A DNA stretch of 64,000 nucleotides, taken from the NCBI GenBank assembly GCA_950295325.1, contig OX485804.1:9176001-9240000 (forward strand). Reading direction: 5' to 3'. Positions 32,743-43,997 of the stretch are shown here, piece after piece. Source of the DNA: Polytrichum commune (Eukaryota > Streptophyta > Polytrichopsida > Polytrichales > Polytrichaceae). The position numbers were made by a program, and so were the translations under genes. Within the stretch, counting starts at the first letter, position 1, and each line of letters opens with the position of its first letter. Below the pieces are notes generated by a model. It saw only the letters and a list, made by a program, of their open reading frames with translations. It was not told the origin of the DNA and ran no database searches.

Positions 32743-35700
32743 ATGGCCATGGCCACCACCACCACCGCCCTTCTGCTATTGCCTTCTTCAGCATCCCTCC
32801 ATTCTCGTAATTCTCTCACTATCTTTGGAAAATCATTGGCCGTGCTCAAATCAGTCTGCAGCTCAGACTTGCTTGCTTGTTGTTGCCGTTGTTGTCCTTT
32901 TACGATGAGTGATTGCACTCTTTGTGTGGTTGTGGTATCATGCGGGAGATTGCTGCAATGCTGGCAGGCTGCTTGCTCGGGAGAGAGGAGTTTAGGGGCA
33001 AATTTTCAAAGCTTGAGAGTTTTGTAAGGAGGGTCCTCGATTTTCAGCCTTCTCCGCTGTATGCCAACTGTGGATGATGGTTGTGAACTTATGTCCTAGA
33101 TGCATCTGTTAAGTTGAGTATTCGAGTAATGTTAAGTTGCTACTGTGTGTGGAGGAGAAATTTGGCATATCCGTAACAGGTCCCTTGCTTGGTCATCTGA
33201 AATTTGAATTTCACGTGATTTACCACTATTTGTACAAACATCGGTGCTAAAATGCACATCTAGAATTCAAGCGCTATGAAATTTTTATGTATAGTGCTTG
33301 CTTCTTTGGCTCAGCTTTTCGAGCATCAGACCGTTATGTTCCGAGGGCCCTGGCTGCTGAGTAATGTAATGCAAGGTCATCTTCCTCATTACAAGATTTT
33401 TAGAGGTGGAAAGAGCCTATCTATATCTGGGAAGGCAAATATCAGAGGTCTATACACAGGTTACCTAGAAACTTAAGACAAGGATTTACTGTAGGGAATT
33501 GATGAAGTCATGCGGATTGTTGTGGATGGACCCTGGTCGAGTGGCTAGCCACCATTGAGCTATTGCTGCATTTGTGTTTTGTTTTCTATTTCAATCGAGA
33601 TTTTGATTGCTTGCTTCTGATTTTATTATATCGAGTACATCTCTGTTGATTCTTATTAATTGGTTTACTGGTTACCTTCATCTGTAAGTATTGTTTTAAT
33701 ATCGATACATACAAGGATATGTCCATATTCATCTTCCTATTCATAAGACTATCACAGGTGGAAAGAGCCTAATTGCTATCGAGAAGGCAAATGTCAGAGG
33801 CAGCTGGAGGGCATTGGGACCGCGTGCTGTGGCAAATGAGGCCAATGATTGTGCTTCTCGGAGGGAAGTCACCTTCGCCACTCTGCTTGCAGGCCTTTCC
33901 CTAGGTAGGTCTCCGCACGAGTTTGACGAAAATGAATTTTCTCCAGGAATTTCGTGTGCATCTAGTTCCGTGTGTAGACTATTCTCTTTTGGAACAAGGA
34001 TCGGTCGCAATGGTCAACTTTAACTGGTCGAAGTTAGGTAATTTGTTGATTTTGTGTTTTAGCGTCTCAAGTAGAGAGAAATCTTCTGTTCTCTGCAGTT
34101 CTGGCATCTCTAAGAAATCGAAGGGATCGTGTATGCAGCATCAACAGTGGGCCTGAGTGAAGCAGGAGCTGTGTCAACAAGCAGGCGAGCGGTATTACCC
34201 TAACTTGTACTATTCTAACTTGTACACGTAATAATGTAAAACATGGATGTTGTTTCAGAACGTTCGAAACACCTACATGCAGTGAATGCACGCTTACATG
34301 TGGTTACACAAGTATTTTCCTTTGGGAAGAGATTATGCCCTTAACCCCAAGTTTCTAAGGATGAATCACACGTTCAAACACATACACCTCATTCAGAAAA
34401 CGCCATATGGTTGAACAAATTGTTTGCGAAGTTCTTCAACAATGTGCATAATCTCTCCCCCCTGAAATGCAGTGAATGCACGCTTACTTGTTTTTATCCA
34501 TGTATACTCCATTGGGAAGAGATTATGCCCTAAAGCCCAAGTTTCTTAAGGCGAACCATGCGTTCCAACACGTACACCTCATTCAGAAAATGTCATATTG
34601 TCCAATAAATTGTTTGCAAAGTTCTCCAATGATGTGCATAATCTCTTCCCCATGGAAATGCTCACTGTCACCTGCCCCACGACTGGGTCCTCCCAACGGC
34701 CAATATCTAATACAGTTTCCCAAGATGGTGATGAATTATCAAGTTTTTTGAGTGTACACGAGAGAGAGATGATACCAACTGTAGATTAGCGTTAATGAAT
34801 GAATCACCCTTGATCATAGCTGCAAACGCATGCGTAAACCCGAGCCTGGTTCGCGGAGCATGGCTATGGGGCAAGCATTACTGCCTCCTGTCAGAGTATA
34901 CACGATTCCTCAACACTGGTTCACTATGTTCACTCTGGCATGGGCAAAACTATCTATTCTATCATTGAATCCTTCTCTGATGAGATGTTCAAGCGAGTCT
35001 GTCACACAAGGAGATTAGAACTTTGCCTGACCTTCACTCTTGTTTCTGTCAGTTGCGCAGTGATTCAGTTCCTGAGAGTGAGTACAAGACACTTCCTAAT
35101 GGCCTCAAGTAAGTGATGGGTTACCTTCTTGTACAATCGTAAGGGTTGCATTTATTACATTGTGTCATGCTTCTTGGCATTACTTTATTACCTGACGAGG
35201 CAACCAAGCTCTTGAGGTGGATGGTCCTATGATGATCAATGGGGTTACTTTGGGGAAATTGTAGATATTATGATCTGAAAGTGGGAGGAGGGAAGGCGGC
35301 TGAGAAGGGCTCGCGTGTTGCGGTCTGTCTCTTGGCACTTCATTAAATGTACATAGCTTATTACTTTTGTAAAATGAATTGGATGGAGATCTTTGTTTTT
35401 CTACGTGCTTTCAAATATTTATAAATGAAATTCCCTAAGATATAGTACTTCTTCTTTTGCTGTAAAGTCATTAGCAGACCTGCTTGGAAGTGTGCGTAAA
35501 GAAACTGGAAGAGGGAACCAATTGCAAACACGGTTCTGGGTGTTGGTCAATCATATTGCTAGTATCAATCAATGTGTGGGAATACAAAATGCATCGATAA
35601 ATACTCAAATTGTAGTATTGAGTTCTTCATTATGTTCATAGTAGTCTGATGATTTGGCTTGGATATCTTTCTCAGGTCTGCACTCATTTTCTAATTTTAT

Positions 35701-37144
35701 ATCTAGGGCAGAAGTGCTACCTTAATTGAGGGATGAAACGGAGAGATCAATTTTTGCACAGTAGATTATGTTCAATGTAGTTATGCCAAGTCATAATTCT
35801 CATCAACGTAAGACAGTTAGGTGTTACTGAGTTACTTTTGCCCAACTGTTATTGCATGTAGGGAATGATTTCAAGGCCTTGGCTGTCATATATATAGTTT
35901 GATCGAAATTGTTTTGTTTCAGATACACTACGTTGCCAGGTGGAAAGGATTAACCTTCATGACAAGCCGACAGGGCATGGGCGTCACTGGGGGCTCTGTA
36001 AGTCGTGCTTTCCTTTCCTCAAACATTACGCTTCACCTAGATTTGGTGAAACCAATTATGTTGGCTCAATTTCTACTCTCTTTGTCAATGGCAGTGTTTT
36101 CTTATCCCACCAGACATAATGGATTTCTGTTTCTGAAATTGTTGGAGTGGGAGTGCAGCCATATGGGTTTGACATTGGAGCTTCAGAGTCTGGAATTGTT
36201 CTGAAAGGCTTGGATTATGGTGTGGAAGGAATGAGAGTCGGTGGTCAGGTATCATTATGATCACTTTCTTGCCCTGAGTTACATGAGAATTTCCATAGAC
36301 TCTGCCGAATAATATTTTAATCAGGATGTGAAAAGGGGAACCTAAATCTGTGTCACTTTTGGTGCTTTTCTGCAGCGTCTTCTGATTGTGCCACCTGAAC
36401 TAGCATATGGCAAGAGGGGCATCCAAGAGATCCCTCCAAACGCAACAATTCAGGTTTCCTCTCTTCTCACACTCTGAAAGCAATGCATACGGTTTCCAAG
36501 CAAGCACATTAAAAGTGATTGAAGGGCCTTCATGTGAGAATTAGGCTTCAATTATCTGGCTCTTTGTTTGGACATGTTAATGGTGAGAATGTTCAGTTGA
36601 GTGTATGTAAGGACTCTCAGAAAGCTTAGCACAGAACAGAGAAAAGCTCAGGAAGGGGGTGTGATATAGATTGCTCTACTTAATCCAGCACTTCAAAAGA
36701 ATAGACTCTTTGTAAGAGTTCGGTTTATGTGGTATTGCTGCTCAAAATTTGTATCAGTTTTTAATAACTATCGGATGACAAATTGAAATGAATCACTTTG
36801 GATTTGAGACTCCCGTTTTGATATTACTTCCATCGATCCTTGTATCACTGTGTGGACCAAGCTTTTGAGACTAGAGGTTGAATCAGGTTGTTGTTGTCTG
36901 TTAATGTCTAGATGGATGAGAGGATTTGCTACTAACTGTTTGCAAATGTACGTGCAGTTTGATGTGGAGCTTTTAAGCATCAAGCAGAACTCTTACGGGT
37001 ATGGCAGAAACCCTTGACTTGGCACTTTTTTCTGGTGTGTTTTGCTCGGTTTACCCTCGCACTGTTCCAGTGGAAATTGGTTTGATTTCTTATGTGATTC
37101 ATCGTGGTGCCTGCAGGTCTCCCGTGAAAATTGTGGAGGGCTGA
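32743..37144 (+). CDS. FKBP18: FKBP18-type peptidyl-prolyl cis-trans isomerase, chloroplast lumen
   Basis: Ten exons: 32743-32806, 33758-33904, 34115-34191, 35053-35108, 35265-35322, 35923-35997, 36159-36248, 36376-36453, 36958-36998 and 37117-37144; 237 residues, all phases consistent. Arabidopsis FKBP18 is of similar length. The C-terminal part is diagnostic: EYKTLPNGLKYYDLKVG, IHYVARWKGLTFMTSRQG, PYGFDIGASESGIVLKGLDY, VEGMRVGGQRLLIVPPELAY, IQEIPPNATIQFDVELLSIK and a PVKIVEG end. The N-terminus (MAMATTTT...) looks like a stromal transit peptide. SRREVTFATLLAGLSL, a twin Arg before a hydrophobic stretch, fits Tat-dependent lumen import. Prolyl isomerase activity is inferred; this subfamily lacks several classical FKBP active-site residues. 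The C-terminal exons are firm; exon 1-3 boundaries are less sure. Confidence 0.92.
33370..33455 (+). repeat. Duplicated copy of FKBP exon 2 start, inside intron 1
   Basis: GGTGGAAAGAGCCTA...GGAAGGCAAATATCAGAGG at 33398-33447 matches the start of exon 2 at 33757-33804, and the preceding TCATCTTCCT is shared as well. It has its own AG and a GT (GAGGTCTA), so it could act as a cryptic or alternative exon. The frame ends soon after if read through. Confidence 0.65.
34277..34660 (+). repeat. 190-bp tandem duplication in FKBP intron 3
   Basis: Two copies begin ATGCAGTGAATGCACGCTTA at 34277 and 34467 and run to AATGTGCATAATCTC. The second copy continues into an open frame ending at 34789 (63 residues from 34598), of no recognised family. 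Confidence 0.8.
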
Positions 37145-37758
37145 TTTCCAAAAGTGATTCTGTACCATTTGTATTTTGAGTCTAGTTACAATTTGCAATC
37201 GGAAGAATGTCCATTTCTTCTACTATCACTCGGAAAACATTGATGAGATCGGTAGATGTCTACTAGGACAGATCTCTTCAATTTGCTGAAGAGTCTCAGT
37301 CTGGAAAGCGTGTGCAATTTCTTTCTGGGAAAATCATGTCTTTCTTGTTGTAAAATTTGGAAACATCTCCATCTTATGATGGTGGTTTGTAGTATGGATT
37401 TGAGATGTAATAATGTATGTAAGAGGCACAGCTGCACTTTTCCTCAGTACGTAGGTGATTGCTCATATTCTGGTGATCTCTGTATCTAGTATGGTATTCA
37501 GTTCACCTTAGTTCCTGTCTCCCTTTGCCTCACCTAATCTCAACAATTGTTTTGAGTCCAACACCACAAATGAAAAGCCTCTATTTGAAAGTGACTCTGT
37601 TTTGTCCTCCTAGATGCTGGAGTGGAGGGTGAGAAATTCCATCATACATGGCAACATCTATATACAAATGGAAGATGTGATGGTGGTGGTGAGGCCATTG
37701 CCCCACCATTCCCAACTATTATGAGTATGGGGGACTGAAACGGCAATGTGGTTACTTA

Positions 37759-38012
37759 GGGTGAATTTCGATGTATGCCGCTTGCCCACCAAATGCTGGT
37801 AGGATTAAGGACAAATGTGGATGGAAGTATGGTGAGGTAGTGTTTGTATGTGCCAACCATCTGTTTCTATTTTAAGCATTTTGTGGGTGCCTAGAAGTCT
37901 AGTGGCCCATGGTCATAGGCCCTCCACGTTCTAGTAGGCAATTGAATTGTGGGTGGTTGGTTGTTTTTAATATTTAGAATCTATTGGGCGGGCAACATAC
38001 ATGGAAACTCAC
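37759..38012. mobile_element. Short GGGTGA...-type inverted-repeat element
   Basis: It starts GGGTGAATTTCGATGTATGC and continues CGCTTGCCCACCAAATGCT. The right end GGCAACATACATGGAAACTC complements the start. It is related to the larger element at 55543-56018. The TGCCCC-type MITE begins six bases after its edge. Confidence 0.6.
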
Positions 38013-38017
38013 TCTTA

Positions 38018-38620
38018 TGCCCCCTTCCCACTTGACTTTAGTTCAGACCCAAAGTATTTCCTAAAAACCGGGTAAAGCTCCCTCGGTTATAGCAGAGGCA
38101 TCCGACTATCCCAATGCACCTACAAGAACTTGCTCCGGAGAGTTTTGAGTAGGTTTTAGTTAAGTAGCTTTCACACATGTTCATGGTTTTATCTACCAAG
38201 CAATGACTGTTGGGTAGTCGAGAAGAAGTCTATGGGCAATGAAAGCAGCTTATGGCTTCTGGTGAGGCCACGTCGCCTGTGCTTTCTCGTTTTTGTCCCA
38301 TCCCCAAATGCCTTACTACTCACCTATCTTACCATCGATTTTTGTTAATGAAGCTCCTCGTGCCCTCATAGCTAAGACTAAAAAGCAACCAATCACAAGG
38401 GTGGGAGGCGACACTTTTAAAGTTCCTATATTCTTGCCTCATGTTTAGGTACCGATGGGAGGGTCGGTGGTTGAGGCTTAAAACCTCCACTTTTAAGCCA
38501 TGCCACATCATTTGCCACCTAGGCTCGGCACTAAAAAGAGCCGTATGTGTGAACCCTAGATAACTAAAACCGCTTTTAGACTAAAACTACTTCTAACTAA
38601 TGTCAGGTGGGAATGCCCCA
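38018..38620. mobile_element. TGCCCC-type MITE with TTA target duplication
   Basis: 603 bp. The left end is TGCCCCCTTCCCACTTGACT and the right end GTCAGGTGGGAATGCCCCA. TTA flanks both ends (38015-38017 and 38621-38623). The interior matches the copy at 60706-61230 in inverse orientation, including TAGCTAAGAC and CTTGCCTCATGTTTA. No coding capacity. The 3-bp TTA/TAA duplication suggests the PIF/Harbinger superfamily. Confidence 0.8.
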
Positions 38621-38623
38621 TTA

Positions 38624-41600
38624 GATCGTTGTGGATCATGTTAAAGTGATTCATAATTTATATGCACAGGTGTAATGGGCCAGAATAGTATGGGTTTAAA
38701 CAAGTTTGATACATAATGGAACATGATGTTGATGGAAACATTGGAGGTTTTTATTTTTTCTTGTTTTCTTTTTCCTTTCTTAAAATGGAGTATATGCTTG
38801 GTGGTGAGGCCATCACCCTCTCACCGCTGCCATAAAAAACGGTTGGTTGTCAGTAGGGGCATGTTGAGCACCGTCTCACAATGGCCAGGGATTTGTGGCA
38901 CTCAAGTAAAGTCATCGGGTAACAAAAATCGGATGAGTCCATCAAGAAGCTCGGATGGAGCTTACTTTAGTGAAACATCTCCGAGTTGGCATGTAAGACC
39001 TATTTTCTCCCTCATAACTCTTGTGCATTACTAGCTATTTTGTAAATATCAATTAGTTGGCGAGAGGAAACAATGTGGCATTGGATGCTCTAAGCCTATT
39101 TTCTAACCTCCCATAAGTTGTTTCCAAGGCCATGATGTGGCTTTGAATTCCACATGGTTATTTTGATAAATGTCGCAAGATATCAATGTGTGCAATATAT
39201 AATAATGATGTGTTGTCATAGACATTTTTTTGTTCATTATTCATTTATTTTGTGCAGGTGTGATTGCTCAAACATTTGTAATATGTCAAAATAATATATA
39301 TCAACTTATGGTAAATTGGTGAACTCAAAAATAAATTCAAAAATAATAATAATAATTTTATTTGGAAATAATTAATATATATCATGTGATTTTAAAGATA
39401 ATAAAATATTTGATGAGTATAAAATATTACAATAATTCAAATAGGCTATAGTCAGAAACTTCTGATTTTCTGAGTATACCCCATCCATAATGTTGTCCCA
39501 CAAGTCTAATTCCAAATAACATGCCATTTATTTATAGCTTATATTATATTACCTAAAAAATAAGTTTTATTTTTTATTTTTTTTGTTGTATGTTTTATAT
39601 TCTATGTTCATTGTTTAATTTTGGTCATTTTATGAACACTTGCACTAATCTATCATTAGGATGACAAAGATAGTTTTAAGTCACAAAATTATAACCTCAA
39701 TGTTAATGAGGATTTTGTAATGTTTTTGACCTCCAAGCTAATTACGTGCTTCATTGATGGTTTCACTTGTGGAATGAAATCCCAATCAATTGCTTATTTA
39801 TTAATTGGAAGTGCACATATATATTGGATTTTAGACCTTGGAGTGAAGTGCACTCAATATGGGATTTGTAGTCAAGCGGCCTTCAAGAATGCAAGGGCAA
39901 TGTTTTTTTCGAAGTTGGGCAGGATGGGCAACAATTTTCGATTGGGTTCAGAAAATTTCTTTAGAGGGTTGCCTTAGCCTGGATTTGACACCCCCGAAAG
40001 TTCGTGAGGGGATATTTAATGCCCACCCATATTAATTTCTTAAAAATAACCAGATTGGTAATCATAGGTTGGCAACGCATGATGCACCCACTTGTTTCTA
40101 TATGAGGCATTTTTATTTTGTCTAACCCCCTTTGTATTATTGCCTTAAGTATTAGATTAGACTAGGATCATTTAGAACTACTAAAACTTGGTATTTTTGA
40201 AACCCTTGAGACAAGGAGCTGACAACGTGAGGTAGTGTCTAAAGTGATTCATCTCATCCACAAAGATGAATGAACTCTCACTAATGAAAATACATGAGTG
40301 CCACGAATCCCTAGCCTCTCACAATGGGCCAAGACGACCCACACTACTGATTTAAAAATAGATCTTGGAGAGTTTACATTAGGGTCTATGCCCAAAGAAG
40401 CTCCAAAACCAAGCAATCCAAGTGGGCAACAATTAAAATTGAACCCGAGGTGTTCGCATTGGCGATCAAGGTCAAGGTATGTTCAAAGGGCACCTATGAA
40501 CAACCATTTTGATAGGAAATATCCATGGTCTCAACTCAAGGTATGAGCCACTAGGTCTGGGATAGTGTGAATGTTGGGTTGGAACCAAATTTCAAAGTTG
40601 GGAACAATGCTAGTGTTAAAGTTTTAATATCACTTATATTAGGGCTGTCAACTTCATAACTATTCTCAATCTCCTTTGACCGACATTTTCAATCAATGCA
40701 CATCTTCTAAATGCACATTGCTTGATAAGCTTTACATTTTGTACACAATGTAAATATAATATTATGTTATAAAGATTATAGATGGTTGAGTAATATCATG
40801 TGGCATGGGATCATAGGTAAGGTGCTTGATTTTGGACCCAAAGCATCTACACTAGGGTCTAACACCCAACATTTGTAGTGGCTTTTCAAGTTCAAAAGTT
40901 GGGTCCAATCGGACCCCAAGTTTCTTGCACTTGGACCCTATTGTAAAGCCCTTGGTATGAACCCAAACGCAAAATGAATCATTTTTTAGTCAAATTATAA
41001 GAAATTTGAACATGTACAAGGTCATGAGGGTCATTAGGGAGGTGTTGAAAAATAAAAATCATGTGGCACCAACATAATCCTTAGGCCTAAGAAAAAAAAT
41101 CATGAATATATAAAATTATGAATAAATGAATAAATGAATAAATATATACACTTTAAGTAAATAGGGTCCAACAATGTCATTTAGAGGATATTTGTAGATA
41201 CATCATAAGAATATTAGTTATTTGTGGAATATTATAAGAACATGCGTATTACATATAGCCCTCCCCCTCCCCCCTGGTTTGAGAATACACATTTATTGCA
41301 TGTGGTATGAAAAAATAAACAATATGTACCCTCTCAATGGGAATCCCAATGTGGAATGAAGGCAATGGAACCATAACATTATTCATATCCATATTCATAT
41401 GTGGGAACGACTATATTCTATAGAATATTCTCCACATACAGTTTGATATATGGAGAATATTTCATGGAGTATTGTTAGTCCCACAGAACACTGTCATGGA
41501 TCTGAATAATGTTATGATCACATTATTTATTTTAAAATATTACAATTTACAATTTATAATTATTATTTATGTTGGGTGCCAGTTTGTTTAACCATGCAAA
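38624..41600. other. AT-rich intergenic DNA, no gene recognised
   Basis: Open frames such as 39720-39977 (85 residues) show no domain. Poly-A/T tracts and short TTAT/AATA microsatellites occur (39345-39400, 41110-41150). Confidence 0.4.
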
Positions 41601-41622
41601 CCATGGGGGTACACACTGTTTG

Positions 41623-41910
41623 CTGCACTAAATATTATATTCAGTGTCACCAATTCTATTCATCTTGCTCAATACTAATTATAAATCGCCCGAGTAGTGT
41701 CACCAACACTAGATGTCAACCTAACATTAATTGTCACCCCCTTGTTAAAAATTATGAACATTATAGATTTACAACATTGCAATTATTGTCATTGACTAAG
41801 TGATTTTTCATCCAACTTTCAATCATTCATGACAATATATTCATTATAGATAGGTTAGGATGCATAATATATCAAAAGTGGATGAACTTATAAAAGAAAA
41901 AATGAACGTG
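41623..41910. mobile_element. CACTA-like MITE, right end missing
   Basis: The left end CTGCACTAAATATTATATTC folds on itself. The interior (CTCAATACTAATTATAAAT, TAACATTAATTGTCACCCC, GTGATTTTTCATCCAACTTT) aligns with 63357-63735 and, in inverse, with 2911-3309. The terminal repeat on the right is not present. Confidence 0.6.
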
Positions 41911-42039
41911 AGTGTTTGATACTTTGACATGCAATGTCCATTCACCGTTTCCCTCTCATGTCCGTATAAGCATGGGAGTGGGGGGGGGGGGGGTGTTAGT
42001 GCCTATTTTCATAGTGTGGTTAGTGATAGGGCCATGTGT

Positions 42040-42400
42040 TCTATGTTAGTTATGGGTTTTAGTGTTAGTAAGTGTGTTAGTAAGGTATCTTATAGCAATT
42101 TGGGAGAGGGATTCCATTAATTTATAGATTTTGGAGTTGGGGATTTGTAGGTCTTGGAGGGGTTTAATAGTCGTTGTATGTATAGTGCCCGTTATTATAA
42201 TGTGATTAGAATGGGTGGTAATACTATCCACCCTAGTTGGTATAGGAGTGGGTGGAGAATGGTATATTTATCAAGTTTTTGGTTGGTGGCTTCTATAGGG
42301 AATCTATCATTGCAATAGGTGAAATCAAATATGTGTACTTTGAAGTGTGGGCTGGGTGTGAAGGGAGATCTATTTGTAGACGGAGCTCTTAAAATGCATA
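42040..42400 (-). pseudogene. Fragment of a retroelement polyprotein C-terminus
   Basis: Read on the minus strand, the pieces HFKVHIFDFTYCNDRFP, LDKYTILHPLLYQLGW and LQDLQIPNSKIYKLMESLSQ, then AIRYLTNTL, occur in order with one frameshift. A second copy at about 58090-58385 (minus) reads HAKYDPLNNTIQNNGWK, then IQKLTELKIPKSNIKKLMKD and AIKYLTYLVLNKRKL. The layout resembles the tail of some reverse-transcriptase polyproteins, in which a KY..L...L...GW segment precedes a short helical end. Assignment to a retroelement is inference from that pattern. Confidence 0.45.
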
Positions 42401-42594
42401 ATTGTCTAAGTCAAGTTGGACATTTACATCTTGGTAGATAGCATAATGCATTACCTATTACGTTAATACCCAGTTGATACCCGTGCTCATACCAAGGTGT
42501 ACACCGAAGCTTAGTATGAACAGGGTATGAAGGAGCCCAGGAGCCGAGAAAAGAAAAGAAACAAAAGAAAGGAAAGGAAGCACAGGGGTTTGGG

Positions 42595-42605
42595 GACCAT
42601 ATTAG
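42595..42605 (+). promoter_or_regulatory. Telo-box-like motif upstream of RPS25
   Basis: ATTAGGGTTTG lies about 100 bp before the S25 ATG. Its complement is AAACCCTAAT, the telo-box element common in plant translation-gene promoters and leaders. A second copy, TAGGGTTTGC, sits in intron 1 near 42817. Confidence 0.55.
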
Positions 42606-42700
42606 GGTTTGCTTCGTCTCTCCCTTCCTTTTCCACCTGCGCTTGCCTTGGCTTGACCTCACTGCTTTCCGGCGCTCTTCTTTCAACCCCCTGCTCCGCC

Positions 42701-43997
42701 ATGGTACGCAATGCACCCTCACATTACGCAATGCATCCTGTCTAATGCATGAAACTAAGGCCATCGCCCACCTGTAAAGATAAAATCTCATTTCGTATCG
42801 AAAATTTTCGGCCCTAGGGTTTGCAATTCTGTGTTTGCTGACATTGCAATTTGTTAATCCAGGCTCCCAAGAAGAAGGAGACGCCTGCTGCCACCAAGCC
42901 TGCCAAGAGCACCGGCGGAGGCAAGCAGAAGAAGAAGGTGAGATGTCGTGTTGTGTCTGACTTCCTGCAATTTTTATGTGCTTGTGGTCTGTACCTATTG
43001 AGTGTCGTGAGTTATGCTTGTTGTGTGCATTGTGGTGATCGTGTGTGAGGTTTTGTGAGCGCAGAAATGGAGCAAGGGAAAGCAAAAGGAGAAGGTCAAC
43101 AACATGGTTTTGTTCGACCAGGGAACTTATGATAAGTTGCTGGTGGAGGTGCCCAAGTATAAGCTAATCACCCCATCCGTGTTGTCCGACCGTCTGCGCG
43201 TGAGTACCCATCCATCTTCTACATCCCCTATGGTTTGTGGAATGGCTATGCATCTCCATCTCGTGTTTGCTGTTTTTGGCAACAGCGACTTATTTAGGGT
43301 AATTGTCCAGTTTAGGTGAGGGTTTTAGGTTTTTCTAGGGTTTTTGTACTTTCCTTTGACCTCATATTTATCCATTTTCTTTGTTCTTTATGATTTGCTG
43401 AAATGGATATGCATTTTCACCTCATGTTTGTTGTTTTTGTAATGGCGACTTTGTTAGGGTAATTTTCTCGTTGGGGTGAGGGTTTTAGTTTTTAGGTTTT
43501 TCTATATTTCTTTGACCTCATATTTATCCACCTTCTCTGCCCTTCTAGTCTGCCGATAAGACTGTGGATCATCACCTCCTGTGGTATTTTTGCAATAGCG
43601 ACTTGGTTAGGGTAATTTGTTTTTTGGTTTTTGTATGTTTTTTTGGTCTCGTATATATCCACCCTCCATATCCCTCGTGGTTTGCTGGTAAGGCTGTGCA
43701 TCTTCACCTCGTATTTGTAGTTTTTGCAACAGATACTTGGTTACGGTAATTGTCTTGTTTGAGGTTTTTGATGTTTTATATTCTTGCATAAAGTTGCCGA
43801 TTAGAGTTGGATTTTCTGACGTGTTGTACTGGCGCTCCACGGTTTATGAAAGCATGGCTAACTTCGTAGCATCTGGAATACAGATCACCGGTTCTTTGGC
43901 TAGGAGGGCTATCAAGGAGTTGATGGCAAAGGGCACCATCAGGCTGGTTGCTGCTCATGCCAACCAGCAGATTTACACCAGGGCCACCAACACCTAG
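42701..43997 (+). CDS. RPS25: 40S ribosomal protein S25 (eS25)
   Basis: Exons: 42701-42703 (only the ATG), 42863-42937, 43065-43199 and 43884-43997; 108 residues, the usual plant length. The protein starts [20 protein letters not shown] and continues through a Lys-rich segment, [64 protein letters not shown] and [14 protein letters not shown]. It is a component of the small ribosomal subunit, near the head and E site, and is known for a role in IRES-type initiation. Donors are GTACGC, GTGAGA and GTGAGT; the acceptors are good. Intron 3 is filled with a tandem repeat. Identification is secure. Confidence 0.97.
43210..43770 (+). repeat. ~155-bp tandem repeat in RPS25 intron 3, about 4 units
   Basis: Each unit has GGNTNTGCATCTYCACCTCGT, GTTTTTGCAAYAGCGACTT, GTTAGGGTAATT and ATATTTATCCACC in order. 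Anchors are near 43241, 43401, 43559 and 43691. The array fills nearly the whole intron. Confidence 0.8.

Noticed and set aside
34830-35018. 62-residue frame in FKBP intron 3
   Set aside because: Lies between well-supported exons and has no domain; no splice junction includes it.
41980-41993. G14 and other long G or C runs (27962, 31231, 58656, 63232)
   Set aside because: Recorded as low-complexity tracts; no evidence of a shared function, and some lengths may be sequencing error.
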